64,000 nt of DNA from Martinezella miluonensis (lineage in GTDB: Bacteria; Pseudomonadota; Alphaproteobacteria; Rhizobiales; Rhizobiaceae), in contig NZ_FMAH01000035.1 of the NCBI RefSeq assembly GCF_900094545.1, positions 1-64,000 of the forward strand. Reading direction: 5' to 3'. The translations under genes and the position numbers were made by a program. The notes under the pieces were generated by a model, which saw nothing but the letters and a program-made list of their open reading frames with translations, had not been told where the DNA came from and searched no databases. Positions 1 through 8,524 of this stretch are shown in pieces (the stretch's first letter is position 1; each line of letters opens with the position of its first letter).

Positions 1-269
1 ACATTACGCCGGCATTCACGCTCCAGTCGCCGGGAGGAGCGCACCTCGTTGAAATAGCCGTAGATGTAGAGCTTCAGCAGATCACGCGGATCGTAGGGGG
101 GACGACCTGTCGAGGCCTCAACCGCTCGCCTGAATCCGAGCTGCGCAACATCAAGCCCATCGACAAAGGCATCGATCACCCGCACCGCAGCATCTGCCGC
201 AACGTAATCCTCGATCCGGGCTGGCAACAGCGACGTCTGACCCCGATCAGTCCCTGAAATGTATCCCAT
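1..269 (-). CDS. IS1182-type transposase, N-terminal part (runs off the window)
   Basis: This is the first 89 codons of a transposase whose remainder lies beyond the left edge. The frame starts at ATG 269 and is unbroken. The protein begins MGYISGTDRGQ and then shows the LLPARIEDYV, VRVIDAFVDGLD, GRPPYDPRDLLKLYIYGY and SSRRLERE motifs of the IS1182/IS5-like transposase N-terminal domain. The DDE catalytic region is not in view, so whether the gene is intact cannot be judged. It lies next to the left end of the prophage and is oriented away from it, so it could be an insertion into the phage end or a neighbouring host element. Confidence 0.85.
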   Translation of the reverse strand, partial: MGYISGTDRGQTSLLPARIEDYVAADAAVRVIDAFVDGLDVAQLGFRRAVEASTGRPPYDPRDLLKLYIYGYFNEVRSSRRLERECRRN

Positions 270-274
270 GAAAA

Positions 275-300
275 TGGCCGCATCGTTTCCAATGCGGCCA
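275..300. repeat. 9-bp perfect inverted repeat upstream of the transposase
   Basis: TGGCCGCAT at 275-283 and its exact reverse complement at 292-300 are separated by 8 bases. The pair begins five bases beyond the transposase start codon. It could be part of the insertion sequence end or a hairpin limiting read-through transcription into the transposase. No run of T follows it on either strand. Confidence 0.5.
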
Positions 301-720
301 CCTTAATTGATTTGCCGGACTTCTCACACAGGCTGCGAAGGACGCCTGTGAATGATGATTGATGCTAGGTGCAGGCCGTCTTTTGATGGAGGGGCGCATG
401 GCGGCTGCGCGGTTATTTTCCTTGATCGCCGGACCCGCTGATGCCGAGTATAAATTATCTCGGTGGTGGTAGTTTTTTGCAATCACCAACCTTCTAGGGC
501 CACGGCAATGAACTCAATGCTCCACGCGCGGCGGCGCACCCCACCGCAGTCGGGGCGAGTTTCAGTTTCTAGGAACTGAGAACCACAGCAATCGCTTTAT
601 CGGGACGATCGCGCGAATTTCACCTTCAAAACGACGCTGACAGTACCCTCCGCACCCTGCGAATCTGTCGCTAAAGAAGCAAAGACTAATGTTTTTACGC
701 TTGTCATATCCAAAGCTATC
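301..720. other. Non-coding stretch between the IS fragment and the methyltransferase
   Basis: I see no convincing gene here. Short open frames on both strands lack recognisable protein character. The stretch is more AT-rich in places than the host DNA further right. If the prophage left attachment site is inside the window it should be in or near this interval, but I found no clear copy of the sequence upstream of the integrase. Confidence 0.4.
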
Positions 721-756
721 GTGCAACTTCGCGCCGGAGTTGCGTGGGGGAAGACA

Positions 757-1446
757 TTGGCAGAATTTCATTTCGTTGAAGACTATGAGCGGCATGTTGC
801 CCATTTAATAAAAAAATACCCGATGGATGAAGCGATGAGCATCGCCGTGGGCGGAAACTACGATACCATCGGCAACATCGCGAGCCAGGTTGTTGTTTAT
901 GCGGGCGCCAAGGATGGAGATGCCATCTTCGACTTCGGTTGCGGTAGTGGCCGGGTTGCTAGCCATCTATCAAAGCGAGTTGATATCAAACGGTTCCTCG
1001 GGACGGATGTCGTGCAAAGCCTTCTCGACTATGCGGCAACGAAAACACCTGAGCATTTTGCGTTTGTGAAGCATCAGCAACTTTCGGTCCCGGCTGAAGA
1101 CGGTTCGTTTGATCTTGCATACGCGTTCAGCGTATTTACCCATCTCTTGCAGGCTGAAATCTATTTATACTTGCAAGATATAGCTCGCGTGCTGAAACCG
1201 GGCGGGACTTTCGTCTTTTCATTCCTCGAGCTTGCCGAAGAGGGACACTGGCACGTCTTCCAAAGCACGGTCGCTACCTTAGCGGCAAAGCAGCCCTCTC
1301 ACCTTAACATGTTTACCGAGCGCAACCAGCTCGCTATCTGGGCCGCCCACGCAGGATTCGATGTTGTCGAATTCATTGATGGCGGAGACCCTAGATGGAA
1401 TGGAGAGGCGCTTGGTCAGGCCGTAGCAATCTTCCGCAAGAGATAG
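757..1446 (+). CDS. Class I SAM-dependent methyltransferase
   Basis: A Rossmann-fold methyltransferase of about 230 residues. The SAM-binding motif I DFGCGSGR lies about 58 residues from the chosen start, the post-I acidic strand (FLGTDV) follows, and LKPGGTF marks motif VI. The substrate cannot be told from sequence. I chose TTG 757 because GGGGGAAG sits just upstream; GTG 721 in the same frame is an alternative that adds 12 residues. The gene is on the plus strand, facing the minus-strand fibre genes of the prophage, and is AT-richer than the host genes. This is the usual look of a phage-carried accessory gene (moron) or of DNA next to the phage, but its phage membership is inference. Confidence 0.75.
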   Translation: MAEFHFVEDYERHVAHLIKKYPMDEAMSIAVGGNYDTIGNIASQVVVYAGAKDGDAIFDFGCGSGRVASHLSKRVDIKRFLGTDVVQSLLDYAATKTPEHFAFVKHQQLSVPAEDGSFDLAYAFSVFTHLLQAEIYLYLQDIARVLKPGGTFVFSFLELAEEGHWHVFQSTVATLAAKQPSHLNMFTERNQLAIWAAHAGFDVVEFIDGGDPRWNGEALGQAVAIFRKR

Positions 1447-1512
1447 TTCTTACTGATGCGTAATAACCACTAGCCGTTATCGTCCTGCTGGGAAGTGTGT
1501 TGCACCCTTGCC

Positions 1513-2052
1513 TTATGTATTGATTCCCCCGCCCATTGAAGGCACCAATAAAGACGGCGAGGAGGCAGCTGGCCATGAGGCGGAGTCAATCTGCGAGAAC
1601 GTCTGAATCGCCCCGGATGAGATCTCGGCCGCCACTGCACCCTCGGTCGCGAAGCATGCGCTGATAAAGGTCATGACGGCCGTAGCCATGGCGACAGCCG
1701 TCTCTTGCGTCAGGGTAACGAAAGCGCCATCAGAGCATTTCCACTGTGTCGAGAACGACTGTCCCTTGATGGTTGCCGCGAGCGCAACATTCCCGATTTT
1801 CGACTGGCTGTCTCGATCAGTGGAAATGAGGTGGCCATCGTAGGCGTAGCCACCCGTTTCCTTTGTGAAGCGAACTCCGGCAGCATACGAGAGGAGATCA
1901 TCCTTGCTCGGTGTTGGTGCGAGCGGGGCCACAAAGACGCCGCCTGAATAGGTCCACCCGGTTCCGACATCATCACCGCACTCGATGCTGCCGTCGATAG
2001 TTCCTACGATGACGTTGGTGACAACACCATCTTCAATAATTGCGCTTTTCAT
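1513..2052 (-). CDS. DUF4376-domain phage protein, probable tail fibre accessory
   Basis: A 179-residue protein. The middle (from about residue 50, SKDDLLSYAAGVRF, through TDRDSQSKI to FSTQWKCSDGAFVTL and a helix ending HACFATEGAV-like) matches the DUF4376 domain that is common in proteins encoded next to tail fibres. The N-terminus (MKSAIIEDGVVTNVI) resembles fibre-assembly proteins. It directly follows the fibre gene with a 9-base gap and is the last minus-strand phage gene. A role in fibre assembly or as a fibre tip adaptor is inferred from position. Confidence 0.75.
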   Translation of the reverse strand: MKSAIIEDGVVTNVIVGTIDGSIECGDDVGTGWTYSGGVFVAPLAPTPSKDDLLSYAAGVRFTKETGGYAYDGHLISTDRDSQSKIGNVALAATIKGQSFSTQWKCSDGAFVTLTQETAVAMATAVMTFISACFATEGAVAAEISSGAIQTFSQIDSASWPAASSPSLLVPSMGGGINT

Positions 2053-2061
2053 GATCTACCC

Positions 2062-3429
2062 TCAGTATTCAATATAAACAGCACCAGAAGATGCCGTACC
2101 ACCAACGGCAATCACCGGACCAGCACCACCACCGCCGCCGCCGAAGTTTCCGGCCGCAGGGATGCCTCCTGTAGATGCACCGCCGATACCAGCTTGACCA
2201 CCATATGGACCGCCCGCACGGCCTCCTACGCCGCCAGAGCTGGTGGCTGTTTGCCCCGTGATGAGCCCCCCCGGCTGGCCGGGGAAGGTAATATCAGCAC
2301 CTGTTACCGAGCCTGGCGCACCGCCAGACCGCGTGGTAACCGACGTCGCAGCACCAAAGCCGCCGGTGCTGCCGGTGATTGTCATTCCGAAGCCGGTTGT
2401 TGTACCGCCAGTAGCCCCCTGCCCCTGCGAGCTACCCCCATTGCCGCCTGACCCGAAGACACAGGGGAACGCTTGCCCCGGAGTTACCCGGATGGTGCGC
2501 ATCCCGCATGGCGCACCAGCGCCACCGGCCGCAGGGTCATTAGTATTAGAAGACCCGCCCCCGCCACCTGCACCGATGAGCCAAACGCGAATCAAGGACA
2601 CGCCCAGCGGGACGGTGAACGTCCCCGAGGTCGAGAGTGTTACGAGATTGGTATAGCCCATCGCGCTCGGCGGCGACGTCATCTGGAAGTTGGCTCCGTC
2701 ATAAACCAGAGTGACCATGCGGCCGGCCGACAGATCTCCGGCAGAAAGCACATTCCCGTTCGCCGTGACGATCGGCTTGGCGCCCAGTCCGTTGAGATTG
2801 AGCGTCGCAGCGCCCGTGTTAGTCGTGGAAATGAGAATGTCGAGAGCAAATCCAACGACCACGGCTGCGGGGGCCGGCGTTAGCGTCGCGGTCAGCGCAT
2901 TTGCGGTGCCGCCAGCCGTCGCTGTATTCCATCGACCGGTTTGAATTGACGACGGGCTGATGCCCTGAATCTGGAATGAGGCTCCGTCAAAACGTAGCTC
3001 AAGCAGACTGCCAGCACCCCAATCGTTGGCGACGGGGATAGTCTGATCTCCCCAGACAACTGGCTTGTTCCCGAGACTGTTCAGATTCAGGGTCGTCGCG
3101 CCTGATGCGGCCAGTGTTGTTTTGATTACAACGCTCAGGCCTGCAAACAATGCCGTTGGAGCAGGCGTAATCGATGCGGTCAAAGCACCGGCGGTACCGC
3201 CGGCGACCGCAAAATTAAGCAAGCCGCTCTGGATGGCCTTCGCCACCTGCGCCAGATCGGTATTGCTTGGGGTGAAGCCAGCTGCCTGGATGAGCGCAAT
3301 CAGTTCGCGCTGCGGATATTCAACGGCGGCGGCCGGAATGATAGAACCCTGAATGCCCGACGACGGATTACCGTTGACGTAAGGGGCATTCGGATTGGAT
3401 GCCTGATCAAGTGGTTGATTATACAGCAT
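2062..3429 (-). CDS. Phage tail fibre / tail tip protein with glycine-rich C-terminus
   Basis: A 455-residue fibre-like protein. I start it at ATG 3429 (MLYNQPLDQ); the open frame extends further upstream but would run through a terminator hairpin. The N-terminal part contains YPQRELIALIQAAGF, typical of tail fibre attachment segments. Two tandem repeats of roughly 85 residues follow (GGTAGALTASITPAPTAL and GGTANALTATLTPAPAAV), each ending in a NLNSLG/NLNGLG unit. The C-terminal 130 residues are a glycine-rich sandwich (GAGGGGGSS, GGGGGGAGP) ending in GAVYIEY, as in receptor-binding fibre tips. It likely binds the host surface. Confidence 0.85.
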   Translation of the reverse strand: MLYNQPLDQASNPNAPYVNGNPSSGIQGSIIPAAAVEYPQRELIALIQAAGFTPSNTDLAQVAKAIQSGLLNFAVAGGTAGALTASITPAPTALFAGLSVVIKTTLAASGATTLNLNSLGNKPVVWGDQTIPVANDWGAGSLLELRFDGASFQIQGISPSSIQTGRWNTATAGGTANALTATLTPAPAAVVVGFALDILISTTNTGAATLNLNGLGAKPIVTANGNVLSAGDLSAGRMVTLVYDGANFQMTSPPSAMGYTNLVTLSTSGTFTVPLGVSLIRVWLIGAGGGGGSSNTNDPAAGGAGAPCGMRTIRVTPGQAFPCVFGSGGNGGSSQGQGATGGTTTGFGMTITGSTGGFGAATSVTTRSGGAPGSVTGADITFPGQPGGLITGQTATSSGGVGGRAGGPYGGQAGIGGASTGGIPAAGNFGGGGGGAGPVIAVGGTASSGAVYIEY

Positions 3430-3444
3430 GAAAAAGGTGCCCAA

Positions 3445-3469
3445 TAAAAAAGGCCCCCGGAGGAGCCTT
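3445..3469 (-). terminator. Intrinsic terminator between baseplate gene and fibre gene
   Basis: Read on the minus strand, AAGGCTCC and GGGGCCTT form an 8-bp stem around a TCCG loop and are followed at once by TTTTTTATT. The stop codon of the gp48-like gene overlaps the stem. The fibre genes downstream would therefore be expressed only by read-through or from their own promoter. Confidence 0.8.
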
Positions 3470-4130
3470 AAGAAAGAAGGGAGTAGTCGAAGGAAACTTC
3501 GGTCTGCGCCGGTTTCCATCGTCGGATGACACACTCAAGGTCGGTAGCGAGCGCTATCGTCACCATGTGGTCGACGCCGACCTCACCACCGCCTGCCCCA
3601 GTTCTGAACCAGGTTTCGCGATTAGAAGTCAGCTTTATGGTCCACTCGAACCGAAGATCAGTCGATCCGAGCATCCATCGGTAATCGCTCGAGGAGGTGC
3701 TCACTCGTGTATCGCCGCATTGGCTGATACCCGTCATGTAAGGGGAATATTCCTGAATGGTGACGGTATATCCCAGGCCGGCCGCCACACCGATGAAGTA
3801 TGGAATCGACTGGCCGCCCTCGGATGTCATCTTCTGGACAAGCGCATTTCGCCGGTCGCCGATCGTTACGGCTTCAGCGACACAGGGATCAGGAAGTCCC
3901 CACGCGGCTTCCCACGTATCTAGCATTTCGAACGTGAGGCGCGGATCGCTCTCGATCTCCAGTAGATCCGCTGCCCGGCCGTCGACATATGCCCAGTTGC
4001 TGGCAAGCCCGTTTAGCACCTTCATTAGGATGGCGTCTGGCTCGCGCGGCCATGCTGGGCCCGTAGGCAGGTTGTCCGCCATCGCCTGCTGATAGTCGGA
4101 CTGGGTGCGCCTGACGTGCGTATCAGGCAT
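3468..4130 (-). CDS. YmfQ/DUF2313 baseplate protein (Mu gp48-like)
   Basis: A 220-residue protein of the family that follows baseplate J in Mu-like tails. It shows the family pattern: a DYQQAM start, LPTGPAWPREPDAILMKVLNGLA near residue 25, a DPRLTFEMLDTWEAAWGLPD segment near residue 63 and DRRNALVQKM near residue 93. It is thought to sit at the outer baseplate and connect to the fibres. Its start overlaps the end of the gp47-like gene by 8 bases, so translation is probably coupled. Confidence 0.88.
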   Translation of the reverse strand: MPDTHVRRTQSDYQQAMADNLPTGPAWPREPDAILMKVLNGLASNWAYVDGRAADLLEIESDPRLTFEMLDTWEAAWGLPDPCVAEAVTIGDRRNALVQKMTSEGGQSIPYFIGVAAGLGYTVTIQEYSPYMTGISQCGDTRVSTSSSDYRWMLGSTDLRFEWTIKLTSNRETWFRTGAGGGEVGVDHMVTIALATDLECVIRRWKPAQTEVSFDYSLLS

Positions 4131-5208
4131 AGGTAATGGTCCCCAGCACCGCCATACACCCGCTGTTTGGCATAACCTGATCGGTCATGGTTAGGGTGAA
4201 ACTTTCGACGCCCGAGGCGCCAAGGATCGCATCCGATATCCAAGCCGCATAGATTGTCTGAGCAGGCTGGGCGACGCCGTTAGACGAATAGGCCGGCGTC
4301 GCCCTATCCTTTAGCATAGCGGTGACCGCATTCGCGATGGCTGCTCTCGTCGAGGCGCTGTCGCTCACCAGATTCGTGATGGTGAAACTGATCGGATACA
4401 GCGTCGGCGCCAGAACAAAGATATCCTTCGTCGACACGGGCCTCACGGTATCAAGATAAGCTTTGACGGTCGCAATATCGGCAGTGGTCGGCAGTCCGTT
4501 ATTCAACGAACGCAGATCGTCCATCATGAAGCGGATGGTCACAGTGCCTGGCCCCATCTCGAGTGGTGAGCACCACGCGCGGGTTACGCCCGGCACTGCA
4601 AGCGTCCACGCCACATAGTCGTCGGCGTCGCCGCCTTGTGGCGGTTTCTGAATCCGATCAATAACGCGATTTCTCAGTGAACTTTCACTCTCAGCGTCCG
4701 TACCGCCAGTTAGCGAAACGACTGTCGCGTTGCCGTCGACACCGGAAAGGGCCGTGGTGATAGAGAGTGATGTGCCAGCATCAAGATTACCGTCTGCGCC
4801 GGCTGTCTGCGCCGCAATATTGCCCGCTGTAGCCCCGGCACCGAGTGTAATGTCTGCGGTGGTTTGGAACGCGATCGCGCCGTTACTGAGCTCGGTACCG
4901 GCCAAAATGACCATTCCCGCTGTGCCTGTAAAAGTCGCCGTGCCACTGGCATATGATGCCTGCTTTTGACCATCCTTCAGCCATATCAACGCGTGGCGAA
5001 TTAGCCACTCGCCTTCGGCGGAATCCGGCAAGAGCTGCTTCGACAGCCAATCTAGGTACTGCAGGGTCAGATGCGCCATGCCGCTGTTGCCGTCAGTCAT
5101 AATCCGGAGCGGACTATTCGGAACGATCGAACCGAGCTGTGTGACGGAAATCATCTGGTCGCGACCGCGCTTGCGCAGCGTCGCTAGATCAGGGGTAGAC
5201 CAGGTCAA
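4123..5208 (-). CDS. Baseplate protein J-like (Mu gp47)
   Basis: A 361-residue member of the baseplate J family that builds the wedges of contractile tails. It has the characteristic run AEGEWLIRHA, FTGTAGMVILAGTEL, a GNIAAQTAGADGNLDAGT beta region, then GGTDAESESSLRNRVIDRIQKPPQGG, YVAWTLAVPGVTRAWC and a C-terminal LKDRATP segment. Full length for the family. The start at 5208 overlaps the preceding gp46-like gene by 4 bases. Confidence 0.93.
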   Translation of the reverse strand: MTWSTPDLATLRKRGRDQMISVTQLGSIVPNSPLRIMTDGNSGMAHLTLQYLDWLSKQLLPDSAEGEWLIRHALIWLKDGQKQASYASGTATFTGTAGMVILAGTELSNGAIAFQTTADITLGAGATAGNIAAQTAGADGNLDAGTSLSITTALSGVDGNATVVSLTGGTDAESESSLRNRVIDRIQKPPQGGDADDYVAWTLAVPGVTRAWCSPLEMGPGTVTIRFMMDDLRSLNNGLPTTADIATVKAYLDTVRPVSTKDIFVLAPTLYPISFTITNLVSDSASTRAAIANAVTAMLKDRATPAYSSNGVAQPAQTIYAAWISDAILGASGVESFTLTMTDQVMPNSGCMAVLGTITYA

Positions 5209-5696
5209 GATATGTCATCCCATAAATCTTGGAATTGCAAAGAGATTAGGGACTTGTTCCCCCGGTACAGCACAATAGAAGCGGATATGCTTTTCTCGTT
5301 GTAGCGCTGTACGTCCACTTCCAATTTTGTTGCTATTTTTCGATCGAGAAAAGGCTGAAGACACTCGATGAGATACGTCTTAGCCCTCGCAACTGTGGCG
5401 CCGTATTTGTAGTTCTCGTCGGTAATCTTGGCGCGGTTCAGAAGCCAGAGTAGGCTACCAACCTGCCAGCCGCCCCAGATCTCCTCGGCGTCGGTGTCTC
5501 CCCACCAACCGCGCAGATCGGTGTCACCGTCCACCGGCAACTCATCGTCGGGATTGGCGCGCCGATCCGTACCGATCGCCATAAGAACGGCCGACACGAG
5601 GTCGTGGGTGCTGTCGAGCGTGTTCTGATCCGTGGTCAGCCAGTCAAGTCTGATGGCCTCCGTTCCCTGGCCTGGCGCAATGCGAATATTGCTCAA
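5205..5696 (-). CDS. Phage GP46 family baseplate protein
   Basis: A 163-residue protein with the family signature LVSAVLMAIGTDRRA, a GWWGD tryptophan motif near residue 65, and LLWLLNRAKI. GP46 proteins of Mu-like tails form part of the baseplate wedge with J (equivalent to the gpW/gp25-like lysozyme-fold subunit). The gene overlaps its neighbours on both sides by 4 bases, within one baseplate operon. Confidence 0.9.
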   Translation of the reverse strand: MSNIRIAPGQGTEAIRLDWLTTDQNTLDSTHDLVSAVLMAIGTDRRANPDDELPVDGDTDLRGWWGDTDAEEIWGGWQVGSLLWLLNRAKITDENYKYGATVARAKTYLIECLQPFLDRKIATKLEVDVQRYNEKSISASIVLYRGNKSLISLQFQDLWDDIS

Positions 5697-6187
5697 GCCG
5701 GTGCTCCCGTCGTGCCGCCGCCAGTGGTAACGCCCGTATGGACATGGTCGAAGCCAATATCCTTGCCGTTGTGCGTGACCGTGCCGCCTTGGATTGCCAC
5801 ACCGGACGGCGAAATCGTCATGGTGACGCCGCCGGCAGTGATGGTGAGAGGATTTCCGGCGGTGTTGATATTGATCCCGCTGGCGGCAAGGTGAACTTCG
5901 GAGCCGTTGTAGTGGTAGAGCGTCACATCACCGGCTGGCCTGCCTTTGGGGCGGCTGCGGCGATCTCCGAACGCGAGAACGATTGGATGCGACCTGTTTC
6001 CACCAACAAAACCAATGATGGCTTCAGCGGCTCCATCGCTGCCACTAGCAGCCGGCACTGCTGTAAGCCCATAGCTTTCGAAGTGCTCGACGTCGGAAAG
6101 GCTTTCGTCCTGCAAGCCGACAAGGTTGAGTGTGCGCAGCTTGCCGCCATCCTTGACGGACTTTATGCTTCCGCGTGCAATTGTCAT
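5693..6187 (-). CDS. Baseplate assembly protein V / tail spike (Mu gp45-like)
   Basis: A 164-residue spike protein. An N-terminal OB-like region (ARGSIKSVKDGGKLRTLNLV) leads to a central part with VLAFGDRRSRPKGRPAGDVTLYHYNGSEVHL, then a short beta-helix (GININTAGNPLTITAGGVTMTISPSG) and a tip carrying FDHVHTGV. The His-x-His pair matches the metal-binding tip of P2/Mu-type membrane-piercing spikes. A Gly/Thr-rich tail follows, which may hold a tip cap. Confidence 0.92.
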   Translation of the reverse strand: MTIARGSIKSVKDGGKLRTLNLVGLQDESLSDVEHFESYGLTAVPAASGSDGAAEAIIGFVGGNRSHPIVLAFGDRRSRPKGRPAGDVTLYHYNGSEVHLAASGININTAGNPLTITAGGVTMTISPSGVAIQGGTVTHNGKDIGFDHVHTGVTTGGGTTGAPA

Positions 6188-6204
6188 GAAGGTCTCGCTG
6201 TGCG

Positions 6205-7353
6205 CTACACCGGACCCGCCAGCCCGCCAGGGCCGGTAACGACAGGAGCGCTTGGAGTTAAGGGTGTGGAGGTCGCCTTTTGGGCGGCGGTCTGCTCTGG
6301 CTTGGACGTTTCGAAGCTGCCCGGCGACGTGATCCAGCTCTGCGCGATCAGGGTGGTGCGCGTTCCGGCTTGATCCTGCGTGAAAGTGACCTCAGCAATC
6401 TGCAGATTAGAGGTTTTCAGCAACAGCATCGGGGAATCGATTGAGGTGTAGTCAGCGACCTCAGGCAGTTTGCCCGATGACAGAAGCCAGCCTTGATAGA
6501 CAATGCGGACTATGACCTGCTGACCCAGGGAAAGCAGATTGTAGTAGCCAGCAGCCTGTTTCAGATCGTCGCTGTCGGCCGGAATATCGGCCTGTATCTG
6601 TTTGTCGGTGCTGTAGTTCGAACCGTTCGCATCGGCTTTGCCGGAATATGCGCCGCGGTTCTGCGCCGGCGTGCTGTTGTCGTTTCCGCGCTGCTGACCC
6701 ACGACCTCCTGTGCCGTGTCACGAGGATTTTGTGCGAGGCAGCTGGCTGAAAGGATATTCCGGCCTTCAACGAATTCGGCAGTCGGCTTCTTATCGACAC
6801 TTCCGCGCGCGATGATGTTGCCGTCCTTGTCGTCATGAAGCCGAATGCCACGGTATTTCGACAACCTGGACAGCAGATTGAATATCGTCTCGCCTGGCTC
6901 GATGTTTACGTATTTGAATGCCTTGTCCCATCCGGACGGCGGATTTAGAGCCTTCAAGGCAATGCCGAGCGGCCCGAGCACCTTGTTGGCGATCGCCTGG
7001 AAACTGTAGCCTTTGAACTCGCCATCCTTCAGCGGGATAGACTGCTCAACCGCCTTCAGGACCTGCGAAGCAAACGTCACGCGCACCGAATGATTGTTGG
7101 CGTCGTAGGCGACTTGACGCTCATGAACATGGCCAGATGCGAACAACTGGCCAGCAAGTTTCACCGTAGCGGCGTCACCGGTCTTGATCTGCAAAGACTG
7201 CCCGACAGCGCCATTGGCGCCGACCTTTTCCGTCACGGTCAGGGTGACCATACGGACGAACGGGTTGATGCTCGCAGTCGCCGTCACTGAGTCCCAATCA
7301 CGGAAGACCTTTCCGTTGATCGTGACCTCGCACGTCTCTTCGATTTTGGGCAA
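6205..7353 (-). CDS. Baseplate hub protein (Mu gp44/gpP-like)
   Basis: A 382-residue hub protein related to the late-control D / gp27 fold. Visible features are an N-terminal beta domain (INGKVFRDWDSVTATASINPFVR), the GYSFQAIANKVLGPLGIAL helix near residue 135 that marks this family, GETIFNLLSRLSKYRGIRLHDDKDGNII, and a C-terminal domain ending in TTLIAQSWI. The last 40 residues are low-complexity Pro/Thr. It forms the ring between the tail tube and the spike encoded just downstream. Confidence 0.88.
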   Translation of the reverse strand: MPKIEETCEVTINGKVFRDWDSVTATASINPFVRMVTLTVTEKVGANGAVGQSLQIKTGDAATVKLAGQLFASGHVHERQVAYDANNHSVRVTFASQVLKAVEQSIPLKDGEFKGYSFQAIANKVLGPLGIALKALNPPSGWDKAFKYVNIEPGETIFNLLSRLSKYRGIRLHDDKDGNIIARGSVDKKPTAEFVEGRNILSASCLAQNPRDTAQEVVGQQRGNDNSTPAQNRGAYSGKADANGSNYSTDKQIQADIPADSDDLKQAAGYYNLLSLGQQVIVRIVYQGWLLSSGKLPEVADYTSIDSPMLLLKTSNLQIAEVTFTQDQAGTRTTLIAQSWITSPGSFETSKPEQTAAQKATSTPLTPSAPVVTGPGGLAGPV

Positions 7354-7359
7354 AACGGA

Positions 7360-8028
7360 TTACTCCGTGAGCGCCCTGATGCTATCCGGCATGAAGGCCG
7401 GGTGAACGGGGCTATTTTCGTTGATGATTTCGTCGGCGCGGCTGGCGTCGCCGTACAGGACATTCGCCAGTGTCAGCGACGTGCGGCGCTTGCCGAATGT
7501 GTAAGTGGCCAGTTTCGGAAGCTGACTAGCGCGCTGCGACAAGTCGTAAGCAACCGCACCATGCAGCGCGATGAAGGCCTGATATGCAGCGGATTCGAGA
7601 TTGTCGGCCGCGTAGTCTTCGATCGCTTCGAAGTCATCGACCATGCGGGCGAGAATGGCTTCAGCCTCGCTACGGCTGGTCAAAATGGCATTCGAAACCG
7701 CCCTGCTCTCCTCGGCGATACACATTCTGAGCAACATCTGCCGCATCGTGGTGCCAGCCGGGTAGCTCGGTGTCAGCGCCGAAATGGTCGACCGGATCGC
7801 ATAAAACTGATCGGATGTAATGCCGGCCGTGGTAGCTGCGGTGAAACACGCCAGCGCCGTCGTGCCGATCGATCCAGCCTGCAACAGCGATTTGGCGTCG
7901 AAATTCAATGTGGTGCATGCTCGGTCGAGCGCCGCGCCTTCTTCCGTGGTACCAGACGTTAGCGCCGACAGGTTAGCAGCCGTGCTCTGAAGGATCGCCA
8001 CGGCCTCGTTCAATTCGGAGCGGGTCAA
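7360..8028 (-). CDS. C-terminal part of Mu gp43-like DNA circularisation protein
   Basis: A 222-residue frame that corresponds to the second half of tail proteins annotated as DNA circularisation protein (Mu gp43, gpN). The C-terminal PKLATYTFGKRRTSLTLANVLYGDASRADEIINENSPVHPAFMP is the family's conserved end, which resembles a LysM-like hub contact. The only start codon near its 5' end is TTG 8028, overlapping the TGA of the upstream frame as TTGA, with no ribosome binding site in view. It is either made by termination-reinitiation or -1 frameshift, or is the product of an indel that split one gene. Confidence 0.75.
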   Translation of the reverse strand: MTRSELNEAVAILQSTAANLSALTSGTTEEGAALDRACTTLNFDAKSLLQAGSIGTTALACFTAATTAGITSDQFYAIRSTISALTPSYPAGTTMRQMLLRMCIAEESRAVSNAILTSRSEAEAILARMVDDFEAIEDYAADNLESAAYQAFIALHGAVAYDLSQRASQLPKLATYTFGKRRTSLTLANVLYGDASRADEIINENSPVHPAFMPDSIRALTE

Positions 8029-8504
8029 ACTGTTATCGCAGTGTCTGCGGCAGTTGCAGCAGCGCTGCCCGCGCTGTCAGCCGCGCTAGAAGTTGCGGAT
8101 TGCGTGTCTGCTGCGGCCGGCGTGTATGGGCTGGTTCCTGCCTCGACCAAGAGGATTTCGAAGCGCGCCATACCGCCCTCTTCGCGCTGTTCTGAGCAGC
8201 TGTAGCCCTCACAGACCACATTCATAATGCCCATGGTCGGGTGGATCAGCGTACCGCCGCCCTCTGTATCAAGGGCGGCAGTCAGCAGCTCGCGGTATAT
8301 GGTGTAGTCTTCGCCAATGACGTAGGCGGAGATCGAGAACTTGCGCGCGCGCCGCCCCATGTCTTCAGTGTAGGGATCGTCGCGCTTGGCGTATTCGTGC
8401 GTCACCGTGCGCCGGCCGCCCGCTTTCGCGCCACCCTCCACATGGAATGGAGCACCACGGAACGACGCCGGAAGCAGTAGCTGCCTCCAGAGTGGAGATG
8501 ACAT
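8025..8504 (-). CDS. N-terminal DNA_circ_N domain protein (Mu gp43-like)
   Basis: A 159-residue protein starting MSSPLWRQLLLPASFRG. It carries the conserved DNA_circ_N pattern: ASFRGAPFHVEGG, GGRRTVTHEYAKRDDPYTEDMGRRARKFSISAYVIG near residues 30-65, and GGGTLIHPTMG. In Mu-like phages this domain is fused to the region encoded by the next frame. Here the frame ends after an Ala/Ser/Thr linker at the TTGA overlap. The protein is a tail tip component; the family name is historical. Confidence 0.85.
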   Translation of the reverse strand: MSSPLWRQLLLPASFRGAPFHVEGGAKAGGRRTVTHEYAKRDDPYTEDMGRRARKFSISAYVIGEDYTIYRELLTAALDTEGGGTLIHPTMGIMNVVCEGYSCSEQREEGGMARFEILLVEAGTSPYTPAAADTQSATSSAADSAGSAAATAADTAITV

Positions 8505-8524
8505 CTTGTTTCCTTACGTGGTGC

